A stretch of DNA of 64,000 nucleotides, taken from positions 1 to 64,000 of the forward strand of contig JBAXVX010000017.1 in the NCBI GenBank assembly GCA_037128705.1, in the 5' to 3' direction. The position numbers and the translations under genes were made by a program. Of the stretch, positions 18,673 to 28,600 are shown piece by piece. The stretch is from CAIVAT01 sp037128705. Its GTDB lineage: Bacteria > Bacteroidota > Bacteroidia > Bacteroidales > FEN-979. Within the stretch, counting starts at the first letter, position 1. Each line of letters starts with the position of its first letter. Under the pieces are notes generated by a model. That model saw only the letters and a list, made by a program, of their open reading frames with translations. It was not told the DNA's origin and made no database searches.

Positions 18673-20286
18673 TTAGAGATCGTTCCCACAATAACTCAGG
18701 TTAAAACTCTTGTTGCACAGCGGGAAATCGGAGATCTCCTGGTTCCGTACCGCAATCGCCAGGGCCATCCAGTTGTGCAGCGAAGGATCCTTGGCCTTGT
18801 AATGGATGATCTTACCGGAATCATCGGTCACCGCAATATGACAAATCTCGCCACGCCAACCCTCCACCAACGAAATCGAAAGTGAGGCTGGTTTAAGCTT
18901 GAGTTCATAGATGGGCTTGTCGATTTTAGAATTATGATTTTCGATTTTTTCATTCGTAAATCGTAAATGGCTCCGCCGAGCTCCGCTTTGCTCCGGTTCG
19001 TCATTCGTAACTCGTAATTGGTCATTGGTCATTCCCGTCAGCATGGCGCGTATCACCTCCATGGACTTCTCTACTTCAAGTTTCCGCAGCATGGCCCTGG
19101 CCCACACGTCGCCTTTGTGGAGCATGGCCGGGTCGTAGAAATGATCTACATAGCCGGAGAAGGGATGCGACCAGCGGATATCGCGGTACATTCCGCTGCT
19201 TCGGGCTGCCATGCCCACCGCACCGATCAGTGTGGCCTGCATGGTGGTTACCCTGCCTGTTCCTTCAAACCGGCTCAGCACACTGGGCAGCGAGAAGATC
19301 CGGCTGGTTACCTGATTGTACCGCTCCTCAACCTCTTCCAGGTTTTTAAGGATCGCCGCCATGACCTCCTGCGTAAGCGGATAGTTGGTCCCGCCGGGGC
19401 GGATGAGTCCCTTGCCAAAGCGGTTTCCGCACCAGAGCTGGGTCGTATTGATGACAATGGTGCGCAGGGCTTCGTTCACCACCTGTCCGAACTGATAGGC
19501 GATGTCGGTGCACAATGCTGCCGTGTCGCCGATGTGAACGGCAATCCGCTCGAGTTCGAGCGCTACGATCCGCTCCATCGAGCGCTGCTGTGAAACCCTG
19601 ATCCCGGCCAATGCCTCAACCGCCCCGGTATAGGCCAGCGCATGGCCCACCGTGGTATCGCCGGCCATGCTTTCGGCCAGGACCGACTGGGCCAGGATTT
19701 CCTGCTTTTCTGCAAAGAGCTTTTCTATTCCGCGATGCTGGTATCCCAGGTGGATCTCCAGGTGCAGGACCCGCTCACCATGACAGATGAACCGGAAATG
19801 TCCCGGTTCGATGATGCCGGCGTGGATGGGGCCGACCCCGACTTCATGCAGTGCTTCTCCCTCGATGGTATAAAAGGGATAATTGTTCATCACACTGGCC
19901 TGATCGGCCCTGTCGAACGGATAACGGATGGGCTTCAGCCAGGGATGACCCTCGAATTCAATGCCGAACTGCTCATGGATCTCCCGCTCAAAGATGTGGA
20001 ACTGGAAATGTCTGACCGTGATGGAGTGAAGTGACGGAGCAGGATGCATGGGCTGTTCATGCGAAAAAAGGATGAGGGCATGATTCTCATCGGCGGCCAT
20101 GCAGCAGATAAACCGGTATGCATCTCCCTTCGGAACAACGAAGTAGGCCACACAATGGGTTCCCTCCTCTCCCATCACCAGGTCGACAAATGCAGTAAAA
20201 TCGGGATAGTTCAATACAGGAATGGCCTCCAGCGCCACCATGCCCGGATTTGAAAACAGCTCGATGTATCTTGTCTCCTTCATCAT
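18673..20286 (-). CDS. Ehr large subunit (HyfG/NuoCD-like) without [NiFe] ligands
   Basis: 537 residues. The N-terminal NuoC-like part (about 1-130) has HPWLKPIRYPF; the NuoD/hydrogenase large-subunit part follows. In catalytic relatives the motif RICGIC supplies two nickel ligands; here the aligned segment is AESMAGDTTVGH with Ala208 and Thr211. The C-terminal DPCxxC is DPSLHN (Ser502, Asn505). All four metal-binding cysteines are absent, matching energy-converting-hydrogenase-related (Ehr) complexes. Between conserved blocks (residues about 419-456) is a segment encoded by heptanucleotide repeats, followed by the conserved VEGWRGE. It overlaps the preceding HyfF-like gene by 4 bp (ATGA-type coupling). 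Confidence 0.88.
   Translation of the reverse strand: MMKETRYIELFSNPGMVALEAIPVLNYPDFTAFVDLVMGEEGTHCVAYFVVPKGDAYRFICCMAADENHALILFSHEQPMHPAPSLHSITVRHFQFHIFEREIHEQFGIEFEGHPWLKPIRYPFDRADQASVMNNYPFYTIEGEALHEVGVGPIHAGIIEPGHFRFICHGERVLHLEIHLGYQHRGIEKLFAEKQEILAQSVLAESMAGDTTVGHALAYTGAVEALAGIRVSQQRSMERIVALELERIAVHIGDTAALCTDIAYQFGQVVNEALRTIVINTTQLWCGNRFGKGLIRPGGTNYPLTQEVMAAILKNLEEVEERYNQVTSRIFSLPSVLSRFEGTGRVTTMQATLIGAVGMAARSSGMYRDIRWSHPFSGYVDHFYDPAMLHKGDVWARAMLRKLEVEKSMEVIRAMLTGMTNDQLRVTNDEPEQSGARRSHLRFTNEKIENHNSKIDKPIYELKLKPASLSISLVEGWRGEICHIAVTDDSGKIIHYKAKDPSLHNWMALAIAVRNQEISDFPLCNKSFNLSYCGNDL
18919..19032 (-). repeat. Heptanucleotide repeat insertion inside the Ehr large-subunit gene
   Basis: On the coding (minus) strand, 19032-18998 reads as five 7-bp units of the form ATKACSA (ATGACCA twice, then ATTACGA, GTTACGA, ATGACGA). 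It is followed by a G/C-rich GGAGC stretch and ATTTACGATTTACGA. The translated product (MTNDQLRVTNDE...) replaces a normally short linker. The ATTTACG unit also occurs at 21723-21750 and 49938-49960, so the insertion belongs to the same dispersed family. Confidence 0.7.
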
Positions 20287-21722
20287 TTCGGCAGGGCGTT
20301 GATGATCGATTCTATCAGCTGGCGGAAGGGTGCAGGCTGAACAAAACAGATGAAAATGACCAGTCCGAAAAGAATGTACTGGCTGGCCGATTGCCAGGGG
20401 TTGACCTTTTGCAGCTCATGCAGCGGTTTTTCGCGCGGCTGTGAATAGACGATGTGAAGCACGCGGGTGAGCAAAGCGTAGAGGACAAAACAGAGCAGGG
20501 CGGCGGTGACAGCCAGGAGCAGCCAATCTTTGGAGGTGATCAGCGCCTTCATCAGGTACAGTTCCGAGATGAACATCCCCGATGGCGGGATCGCGGTGAT
20601 GCACAGAAAACCCAGCAGCAGGGCGGTGGCCCCGGCGGGGTAAAGGTTCATGTAATTGCCCGATTCGTCAAGTTTGTAGGTTCCCATTACCTTGTACGAC
20701 TGCCCCATCTGATAGAAGAGGCCTGCCTTGGTAAAGGAGTGGAGGACGATGTGCAGGATGGCGGCATAATAGCCGATACCTCCCACTCCAAGTGCGATGG
20801 CGACAATGCCCATGTTCTCAAGGCTCGAATAGGCCAGCATCCGTTTGTTGTGCTTGGCCTTGAGCATATACCCGGCCGATACCAGCAACGACAGAACCCC
20901 CGACAGGATCAGCACGTGGTTCATGAAAGGCAGGATGGAGGTGGCCGAGAAAAGGGCGTAGATGCGGAAGATGGCCAGGAACCCGACATTCATCAGGGTG
21001 GTGGAGATGAAGGCGCTGATGGGCGGGGGGGACACGGTGTGGGCGTCAACCGTTACAGTATGCATCGGGAACAATCCCATCTTGGTGCTGTATCCTACCA
21101 GGACAAACACAAAGGCAATCTTAAGGTAAAGGGGGTTGGCCATCCTGGCGATTTCGGTGATGGAGTCGAAGGAGAGGTGCAGCAAACGGACGTCGTGCAC
21201 GGTAAATCCCAGGAACAGGATCCCCAGGTAAGCCAGGGCGATCCCGATGGAGCAGACAAAGACATATTTCCAGGTGGCCTCGAGCGCCATCGCCGTGCGG
21301 TCGTGGTAGATGAGCGCTGCTACGGCCAGGGTGGTGGCCTCGACAAAGATCCACACGGTGGTCATCCCGTTGGCCAGGTAGGCCCCCGACATGGCCGCCA
21401 CCAGGCCGATCAGGGCGGCATGGTAGATGGCATACACCCGGGGTTTGGCATCCTTTACATAGATGAACCCGTGATAGACGGTGGTGATGGTAAGGATGGA
21501 CAGGATCGACAACAGCAACACCCCGAGCGGATCGAAGGTGAAATAATCGAGCACCGTTTCGCCCAGGTGAAGCCAGGCATAACCCGAAAAAGCAATGTGT
21601 ACCGCGACATACAGGATGGTAATGATCCTCGCCAGCAGCTTATTGTGCACCAGCCCGACCACCGCACCCATCAGGAGCGAAACCCCGAAAAATCCTGCTA
21701 ATATGTAACCACCTTCAAACAT
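20283..21722 (-). CDS. Ehr membrane subunit, HyfF/NuoN-like antiporter type
   Basis: A 479-residue integral membrane protein of the proton_antipo_M family with about 13-14 helices. Key charged residues of ion-pumping subunits are present: Glu in VWIFVEATTLA, Lys in GYSTKMGLFPMHTVTVDAH, and Lys in LHSFTKAGLFY, the last followed by a short amphipathic stretch. It should translocate H+ or Na+ when driven by the peripheral arm. The start codon lies within the last unit of a heptanucleotide repeat that fills the gap to the HyfE-like gene. Fifth from last in the operon HyfB-C-E-F-G-I-TPR-activase counted from the activase. Confidence 0.9.
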   Translation of the reverse strand: MFEGGYILAGFFGVSLLMGAVVGLVHNKLLARIITILYVAVHIAFSGYAWLHLGETVLDYFTFDPLGVLLLSILSILTITTVYHGFIYVKDAKPRVYAIYHAALIGLVAAMSGAYLANGMTTVWIFVEATTLAVAALIYHDRTAMALEATWKYVFVCSIGIALAYLGILFLGFTVHDVRLLHLSFDSITEIARMANPLYLKIAFVFVLVGYSTKMGLFPMHTVTVDAHTVSPPPISAFISTTLMNVGFLAIFRIYALFSATSILPFMNHVLILSGVLSLLVSAGYMLKAKHNKRMLAYSSLENMGIVAIALGVGGIGYYAAILHIVLHSFTKAGLFYQMGQSYKVMGTYKLDESGNYMNLYPAGATALLLGFLCITAIPPSGMFISELYLMKALITSKDWLLLAVTAALLCFVLYALLTRVLHIVYSQPREKPLHELQKVNPWQSASQYILFGLVIFICFVQPAPFRQLIESIINALPK

Positions 21723-21902
21723 TTACGATATACGATTTACGATTTACGATTTTTTTCGTCACGCGTCACGCGTCACCTGTCACGCTTTTTTCGTCACGCG
21801 TCACCTGTCACGCTTTTTTCGTCACGCGTCACCTGTCACGCTTTTTTCGTCACGCGTCACCTGTCACGTCTTTTTTCGTCACGCGTCACCTGTCACGTCT
21901 TT
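21723..21902. repeat. Composite heptanucleotide / 28-bp tandem repeat between HyfE- and HyfF-like genes
   Basis: The gap begins with ATTTACG-type 7-mers (21723-21750). It continues with about five tandem copies of a 28-bp unit (a T-run plus CGTCACGCGTCACCTGTCACG; four heptamers) up to about 21897; the first copy carries an extra heptamer, and the last two have an added T. Heptamer phasing is kept within and between units. There are no spacers, so this is not a CRISPR array. The operon continues across it in the same orientation. Confidence 0.9.
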
Positions 21903-22520
21903 TTAATCATCCCTCAGCATCGTCAGCTCATTTGCCGATTGTTTCAGTTTCATTACAAAGATCCCCAGGATGAGCACGCTGACAAAAATGTCGAGCAGGA
22001 TGCCGATGTTGATCAGCATGGGCATCTCGCTGCCGATGGCCAGGGACAACAGCAGCACTGCGTTTTCGATCACCAGGAATCCAACGAGGTGCGAGAATAT
22101 CTTTTTGTGCGAGATGATCATGAACATCCCGGTGTACACCGCGAAAAAAGCCACGATGAAGTAAATCATGTTGTTGGGCGAGGTATTCATCGAGAAGGAG
22201 ATCACAATGCTCAGCAACAATCCCAGGGTGATGAAGAGCAGGGAATAAAATCCCGGAAGCGCCTTGTCGTGCACCCTCGCCTCACCTGTTTTACCGATGA
22301 TGCGGAACAACAGATAGGGAACCACGATCACCTTGAACACCAATGTTTCAAGGGCCACGAAGAGCAGCGTCGACAGGGTGATGGCATGAAGCTCAAGAAA
22401 TGAGAGGGCAAACAGCAAAACGCCCTGGAACCCGATCAGCCCGGCATAAACCGGGAAACGCTCCGTCATGCAGAGGTAAATCAGCGTAATGGCAAAGACG
22501 ATGATGAGCAGGACATTCAT
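21903..22520 (-). CDS. Ehr membrane subunit, HyfE/NuoK-like
   Basis: A 205-residue hydrophobic protein with about six helices, of the HyfE (hydrogenase-4 component E) family whose C-terminal half resembles NuoK. Acidic residues within helices are visible in LFVALETLVFKVIVVPYLLF and in GFLVIENAVLLLSLAIG; these match the conserved glutamates of NuoK-type proton paths. The start directly follows the stop of the HyfC-like gene (22521), indicating translational coupling. A repeat-filled gap separates it from the HyfF-like gene. Confidence 0.87.
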   Translation of the reverse strand: MNVLLIIVFAITLIYLCMTERFPVYAGLIGFQGVLLFALSFLELHAITLSTLLFVALETLVFKVIVVPYLLFRIIGKTGEARVHDKALPGFYSLLFITLGLLLSIVISFSMNTSPNNMIYFIVAFFAVYTGMFMIISHKKIFSHLVGFLVIENAVLLLSLAIGSEMPMLINIGILLDIFVSVLILGIFVMKLKQSANELTMLRDD

Positions 22521-23510
22521 TTAACTGATCATTTTAAAGGTGATCAACAGCACCAGGATAAAGGCCACCAAGGCAATCGAACTCAGGGTAACGATGAATT
22601 GCGGATTTTTTGCCATTTTTTTTCGGGCACGGAAAGATTCCATCATGCCGATCAGCCCAGCAAATATCCCCTGGATCAAAAAATAAACAACGACCTGGAC
22701 CACCATCAGCCCTCCCTTTCCAAGGGTGGCTGCCAGTCCCTGATCATGCTGCAGCAGCCACTGCGGACTGTTTTCCATCATGGTCCCGGCATCAACCGGC
22801 ACCAGGAAATTGGCGATGAGCAGGCCGTACATGGCAAACTTCAGCGCTGTGCCTATATGCATCAGGGCCAGGTCGAACCCGCTGTGGTCGAGGATCATCA
22901 CCTCGTGGACCATGGTCAGTTCGAGGTGGGTTTTCGGATCATCCACCGGCATGCGGCTGTTTTCGATCATGGCGATCTGTACAAGCAGGTATACGGCGAT
23001 AAACCCGATGATGAACGAATTGTGCCCGACAAACTGGAACGATTCAAAGATCTGCTGCATGGAGGTGTGGCCGGTCAACAGCGCCAGGGTGCCAAAGAGG
23101 ATGAAAAAGGCGGGCTCGGCCAGCATGGAATAGAGGGCTTCGCGGTTGGCCCCCATCCCTTCGAAGCTGCTGCCGGTGTCGAGTGCGCCCAGGATGAAGA
23201 TGAATTTCCCCAGGGCAAGCATGTAGGCAAAGAGCAGAAAATCGCCATTAAAGCCAAATAACGAGGGAACGCCGGGAAAGGGCAGCAGGAGCATGGCGCA
23301 CAGGATGGTCGAAAGGTAGATGACCGGGGCCATGCGGAAAATAAAACTCGTGGTGGTGCTGAACACACTGCCTTTGTGCAGCAGCACCCAAATGTTCTTC
23401 CAGGGTTGCATGATCCCCGGCCCTTTACGGCCACTGGCCATGCTTTTCACCCGGAGGATGATGCCGGGGAAAAAGAGCGCGGTGACGATGGCGAGCAGGA
23501 ATCCCATCAT
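22521..23510 (-). CDS. Ehr membrane subunit, HyfC/NuoH-like
   Basis: A 329-residue NuoH-family protein with about eight helices. It joins the peripheral arm to the membrane arm. The conserved loop ENSRMPVDDPKTHLELTMV, followed by HEVMILDHSG, is typical of HyfC/EchB and carries the acidic residues thought to couple electron transfer to ion movement. It overlaps the HyfB-like gene by 4 bp and abuts the HyfE-like gene. Nothing suggests inactivation of this subunit, in contrast to the metal-free peripheral subunits. Confidence 0.9.
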   Translation of the reverse strand: MMGFLLAIVTALFFPGIILRVKSMASGRKGPGIMQPWKNIWVLLHKGSVFSTTTSFIFRMAPVIYLSTILCAMLLLPFPGVPSLFGFNGDFLLFAYMLALGKFIFILGALDTGSSFEGMGANREALYSMLAEPAFFILFGTLALLTGHTSMQQIFESFQFVGHNSFIIGFIAVYLLVQIAMIENSRMPVDDPKTHLELTMVHEVMILDHSGFDLALMHIGTALKFAMYGLLIANFLVPVDAGTMMENSPQWLLQHDQGLAATLGKGGLMVVQVVVYFLIQGIFAGLIGMMESFRARKKMAKNPQFIVTLSSIALVAFILVLLITFKMIS

Positions 23511-25489
23511 AATACATTCAGATAAAGCAGGATAAAAATAATGAGCATGAAGATGAAGGCATAGAGGATGTAATGCTGGATATTGCCGGTTTGCAGCCGC
23601 GCGATTTTTTTCAGGGCCAGCATGGAATAATCGGTGAACTTGTTGAGCACCGACCCGAACAGGTCGGTCGGCCGGAGTGAGAATGAACGCTTTTGGGGGA
23701 AGATCTCCTCCTCGGGAATTTCACGGTAATCGGCCCTCTCATTCAGCGCCGGGTTGGCCAGTTCGGCAAAGTTGGCGGCGTAGGAGGTGGCGGTGTACTG
23801 CTGACGGGCTGTTCCGGCCGTGTACCCGCATCCCCAGGTAGGTCCGTAAGCCACTTTGGCCGGTTTCAACACCCGCATCCGCACGTAAAGAAATCCTACC
23901 ACAAACAGGATCAGGATGATGCCCATCAGGCTTATTTTGGATAAGGCAAAGACCAGCGGCCCAACCACCGGCTCCGGGCTGACATGAAACTGCACCCCGA
24001 TCATCCCCATCAGGGGAGATAAAAACAGCATGGGGGCCAGTCCGATCAGCAGGATGACAGCGGCAATAAGCAACTTCGGGAACAGCATCTCCGGGGTGAC
24101 GGCATTTTCCTCCACATGGATCCCGGAACGGTTCGTGCCGAGGAAGGTGAGTCCGAAGGCCTTCGAGAATCCAAAGAGGGCCAGTCCGCCGATCATCGCC
24201 AGCGCCAGGATGGTCATCAGCATCGACATGGTCTGAAAAACCGAGCTCGCCTGCAATCCTGCAAACAGGCCGTAATAGATGAGGATCTCCGATATAAACC
24301 CATTGAGCGGAGGCAGGGCGCAGATGGCCACCGAACCGAACAGGAAAAGGGCGGCTGTGCGGGGCATGGTGTGGACCAGTCCGCCCAGCGATTCAATGTT
24401 CCTGGTATGGGTGGCTTTGTAAACCGATCCCGCACCGTAAAACAGCAACGACTTGAAGAGCGAATGGTTGAGCAGATGGAACAACCCGCCGCCAAAACCC
24501 AGGAGGATCAGTGCAGGCTGGTTCAGTCCCAGCCCGATGGCCCCCAGTCCGATCCCGGTGCCGATGATCCCGACATTCTCGATGGTTGAATAGGCCAGCA
24601 GTTTTTTCAGGTCGGTTTGAACGATGGACATGACAATCCCGTAAAGACCGGTAAACACGGCGATGACCATGATGAGGATGCCGATGGTATACAGGTCGGA
24701 CTGAACATAGGTGAGCACGCGCACGATGCCAAAGATTCCCATTTTGATCATCACCCCCGACATCACCCCCGACACATGCGACGGGGCAGCGGGATGCGCT
24801 TCGGGAAGCCAGGTGTGAAAGGGAATAAATCCTGCCTTGATGGCGAAGCCCGCGAAGAACAGGAAAAAGAGCGGGACATTGGGATGGGCTGAAAAATAAA
24901 CGGGAAGGGCGTCAAACCCGAATTTCCCGGTAACTGATTCAGCCAGCAGGAAGGCAATGATCAGCAAGACGAGTCCCACATGCATCTGGATCAGGTAGTT
25001 GACGGCCGTTTTGAGGGTCGATCGTTTTTCAGCTTCAAAAAGGATCAGCATAAAAGATGAAACGGCCATAAGTTCCCAGGCAATCAAAAAGGCGGTCCCT
25101 TCGCGGAGCATCAGCACGCACAGCATGGATATGTGCAGCCACACGTAGCTGAAGTAGTGCAGGGCGAACCGGGCCGGTGTTTTATTTTCCCTGTAGGACC
25201 TCAGGTACCCGTTTGAATAGAGAAGCCCGGTGAGAACGGTGAAGTTGGTGACCAGGATAAAAAAGGCGCTGAGGCTGTCGAGGGTGAAGGTGATCGAACC
25301 CATGGGGCCGCTGGCCAGGAAGAGCATCGCCGCCCGGGTAGGATGAAACAGGACATTCACCGCCGGAACCGAAGTGAACAGGATGATGAACAGCGTGATT
25401 GCAAGGGTATACGGATAACGGATCCTGGAAGGGGTAACCAGGATGAAATAAGAGAGTAAAACCGGTGCTAGAATGGCGAAATTTTCCAT
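23507..25489 (-). CDS. Ehr membrane subunit, HyfB/NuoL-like antiporter type
   Basis: About 660 residues from the ATG at 25489 (MENFAILAPV), preferred to an in-frame start at 25525 because a membrane helix begins at once. A NuoL/HyfB-type antiporter subunit with about 16 helices. Conserved Glu in AWELMAVSSFML, Lys in AIKAGFIPFHTWLPEAH, and Lys in LNHSLFKSLLFYG, so the ion-pumping residues are intact. The C-terminal part has an extra cytoplasmic segment (WGCGYTAGTARQQYTATSYA) typical of hydrogenase-4 component B. First gene of the Ehr operon, divergent from the 1716-residue protein. Confidence 0.9.
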   Translation of the reverse strand: MENFAILAPVLLSYFILVTPSRIRYPYTLAITLFIILFTSVPAVNVLFHPTRAAMLFLASGPMGSITFTLDSLSAFFILVTNFTVLTGLLYSNGYLRSYRENKTPARFALHYFSYVWLHISMLCVLMLREGTAFLIAWELMAVSSFMLILFEAEKRSTLKTAVNYLIQMHVGLVLLIIAFLLAESVTGKFGFDALPVYFSAHPNVPLFFLFFAGFAIKAGFIPFHTWLPEAHPAAPSHVSGVMSGVMIKMGIFGIVRVLTYVQSDLYTIGILIMVIAVFTGLYGIVMSIVQTDLKKLLAYSTIENVGIIGTGIGLGAIGLGLNQPALILLGFGGGLFHLLNHSLFKSLLFYGAGSVYKATHTRNIESLGGLVHTMPRTAALFLFGSVAICALPPLNGFISEILIYYGLFAGLQASSVFQTMSMLMTILALAMIGGLALFGFSKAFGLTFLGTNRSGIHVEENAVTPEMLFPKLLIAAVILLIGLAPMLFLSPLMGMIGVQFHVSPEPVVGPLVFALSKISLMGIILILFVVGFLYVRMRVLKPAKVAYGPTWGCGYTAGTARQQYTATSYAANFAELANPALNERADYREIPEEEIFPQKRSFSLRPTDLFGSVLNKFTDYSMLALKKIARLQTGNIQHYILYAFIFMLIIFILLYLNVL

Positions 25490-25602
25490 TGGAAGGTGCA
25501 AAGTAAAGTCATTTGGCCGAGCCATCGGGTTGGAAGAGGAAGAAATTATAAACAGGGAGGTGTTAATGCGGGCCCGAAAACAACTACCTTTATAGTGTAA
25601 AG

Positions 25603-28600
25603 ATGAAGGATTTCCTGAAACCCATTTTTCTTATCGTTTTTTTGTCCATCCTGGCCATTCCATCAGCTTTTGCAGAAGGAACACCCCAGCTCAACAGCAA
25701 CAATGTTCAGAGTACCGTACTGTATATCTGCAATGATTTTGCAGGGCATTGCAGTTCGGGAGCCGGGATTAGGTCACAATTTGCAGCCTACGACAATACC
25801 CAGAGCGCTACTGATGCCGAGCGGCTGTATTTTGCCACATTATCAGATGAGCATGTATACCTGGGCTTTCAGGGTGCCATTTCCGGCGGAAACCACATCG
25901 TATTTCGTATTAAAAACCTGGCAGGAGCTGTTGTTCTTGCAGAACAAAACCTTCCCACCTCAGGGACCGGTTATATCTCCAACTTCAGCCAGGCGGTAAA
26001 CGGGCCGAATCAACTGCCGCAACCTCCCATTACCAGCGGATACAACGCCATCGAATTCATTCCGCTCACCCCGGGAACCTATTACATAGAGTTCTCGGCC
26101 AGGAATAATGGGAACAATGCCATTTATACCGGGGATTTTAATCTCACCCTGTTTGACATCACGGTAGGAAATGCGGCCACGCACGAGGAAAAGCCAGGGC
26201 GGTTGTATTCCAAATGCTGGCAGTTTTATGAAACCGTAAACTTTACCGGTAAAAATTACTTTATTTCAGACGACGGAATTGTGACCTCCGCCCAATTTTC
26301 AGGCATGTCGGGCGGACACTGGATCCAGTACTGCAATCAAACGGGTTGCGGGAACAGCTCTGCAGCCTGGATCACCAACAGGAAATCTCTTTATCACCAG
26401 CAGGCGCTGTTCCCGCAATATAAAATTTTCCTGAACTCTCCTGATCCGGTTGTGTTTCCTCCGGCCACCACCCTGGGACAGCTCATCGCCCCGCTTCCTT
26501 ACGGCTTGCAGAATTGCCAGACCGGGCACATTGTATTTCATGTTACCGTCGATAAACCGGGGAATGCAGAGATTGGCCTCACCTTCCCGTCACCATACCA
26601 GCCCCGAACCCTGAACCAGGCTGTTGTGGCGGGCGATAACCTGTTTGACTGGGATGGTCTGGACGGAACCACCCCCACAGGCCTTGCTATACCAAATAAT
26701 ACAACCATCCAGTTTACGGTCAAATACATCAACGGGCTGACGAACCTTCCGCTCTACGATGTGGAGCAAAATTCAAGCGGATTTACCATCGCCCTGGTGA
26801 GCCCGGCCGGGACCACACCAGCCGTGTACTGGGATGACACCAATATCCCATCGGGAACAAACCATGCAAACCCACCGGGTTGTGTCAGTCCCCCCGGATG
26901 TCATCCCTGGTCAGGATCACCCTCCGGTGACCTGAACACCATGAATACCTGGTGGTATAATGTATCCACTTCAACAAACCCGGTCACCATCGAGGAATAC
27001 AGGGGACCTGCCACCCTGGTCTTTTTGCAGCAGCCTCCCCAGGAATTTTGTGCAAACACCGGTGGTCATGTTTTTTCAGTGACCCCTGATGTCAATACCG
27101 AGGAGTATCACTGGACCTACACGCCTGCAACCGGAGTTACCATAAACCAGGCTACACCCGGCAGTGCCGGAATCACCCTGAGTTTTGGGGCGGGTGCATC
27201 CTCAGGCGTGCTGCAGGTTTGGGGAACCAATTCAAATTGTGCAGCAACAGGACCCACCTCATCGCTGGCAATCTCCATCAATCCCGGACCCCTTCCAACC
27301 CTGACCGGGATGAACCAGGTTTGTGCCGGCACAGGCGGGGTTGTTTACACAACCAGCCCGGGCAAAACAAATTACGTATGGACCATCTCGGCCGGAGGGA
27401 CCATCACTTCCGGAGGAACATCAACCAGCAATACCGCCACGGTTACCTGGAATACGGCCGGCGCCCAATCCATCTCCGTCGGCTTTACCGATCCAGTAAC
27501 CCTATGTCCCTCGGCAAATCCATTCGTCCTTGCGGTTACGGTCAACCCCCATCCCCTTCCCACGCTGAATGGCAGCAGCCTCGTTTGTGTGGGTTCAAGC
27601 GGGATTGTTTACACCTCGGATCCGAATAAATCAAACTATGTCTGGACCATTTCGGCCGGCGGAACCATCACCTCCGGCGGAACCTCAACCAGCAACACCG
27701 CTACGGTCACCTGGAATACGGTTGGGGCTCAGACTGTTTCGGTAAGTTATACGGATCCTGTGACCCTTTGCCAGGCCCTTGCACCTTTCATCCTGAACGT
27801 TACCGTAAGCACCCTTCCTTCACCGACATTTACTTCAGGTTTAACCTCGGTATGCAAGGGAGTTCCCGGCAATGTCTACACCACGCAGGCGGGGATGACC
27901 AGTTACATCTGGGCAGTTACCGGGGGAACCATCACTTCGGGAGGGACATCCGCCAGCAATTCTGCCACCATTACGTGGACCGCCACCGGGGTACAAACGG
28001 TCAGCGTGAATTATACCTATCCGGCTTCATCCTGCACAGCGCCGAACCCAACGGTTCTCAATGTTACCGTCAAACCGCTGCCAACCCCTTCGGTCGTTAG
28101 CGGGAATAATTCGGTATGCCAGGGGGTGCCGGGGAACATCTATACCACACAAACCGGAATGCAAAATTATGTGTGGGTGGTATCCGGGGGGACCATCACC
28201 GCCGGCGGAAGTGCGACCAGTAATTCTGTCACGGTCACCTGGAATACGGTCGGAGCCCGTTCCGTCAGCATCAACTACACCGACCCTTCTACCGGTTGCA
28301 GTGCAGCCGGTCCGTCAGTTTTTAATGTAACTGTCAAAGCCCTTCCGGTGCCCTCATTCATCTCCGGCGAAAATTCAGTGTGTCTCAACATCCCCGGAAA
28401 AGTATATGTCACACAGCCTGCCATGAGCAGCTATGTATGGTCAGTGTCAGGAGGCGTGATCACGGCCGGGGGTGGTGCTTCTGATAATTCGGCCACCGTA
28501 ACCTGGAATGCCGCCGGGGCCCAATCCATCGCAGTAAGTTATACCAACCCTGCCACACTGTGCACCGCCGCCGCCCCCGTCGTTTTTATTGTCACTGTAA

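Noticed and set aside
21723..21902. CRISPR array
   Set aside because: Units are contiguous heptamer/28-bp repeats without unique spacers, and no cas genes are nearby.
17789..25489. Functional formate hydrogenlyase or hydrogenase-4
   Set aside because: The gene order fits, but no [NiFe] cysteines remain in the large subunit and no formate dehydrogenase or hydrogenase maturation gene is present.
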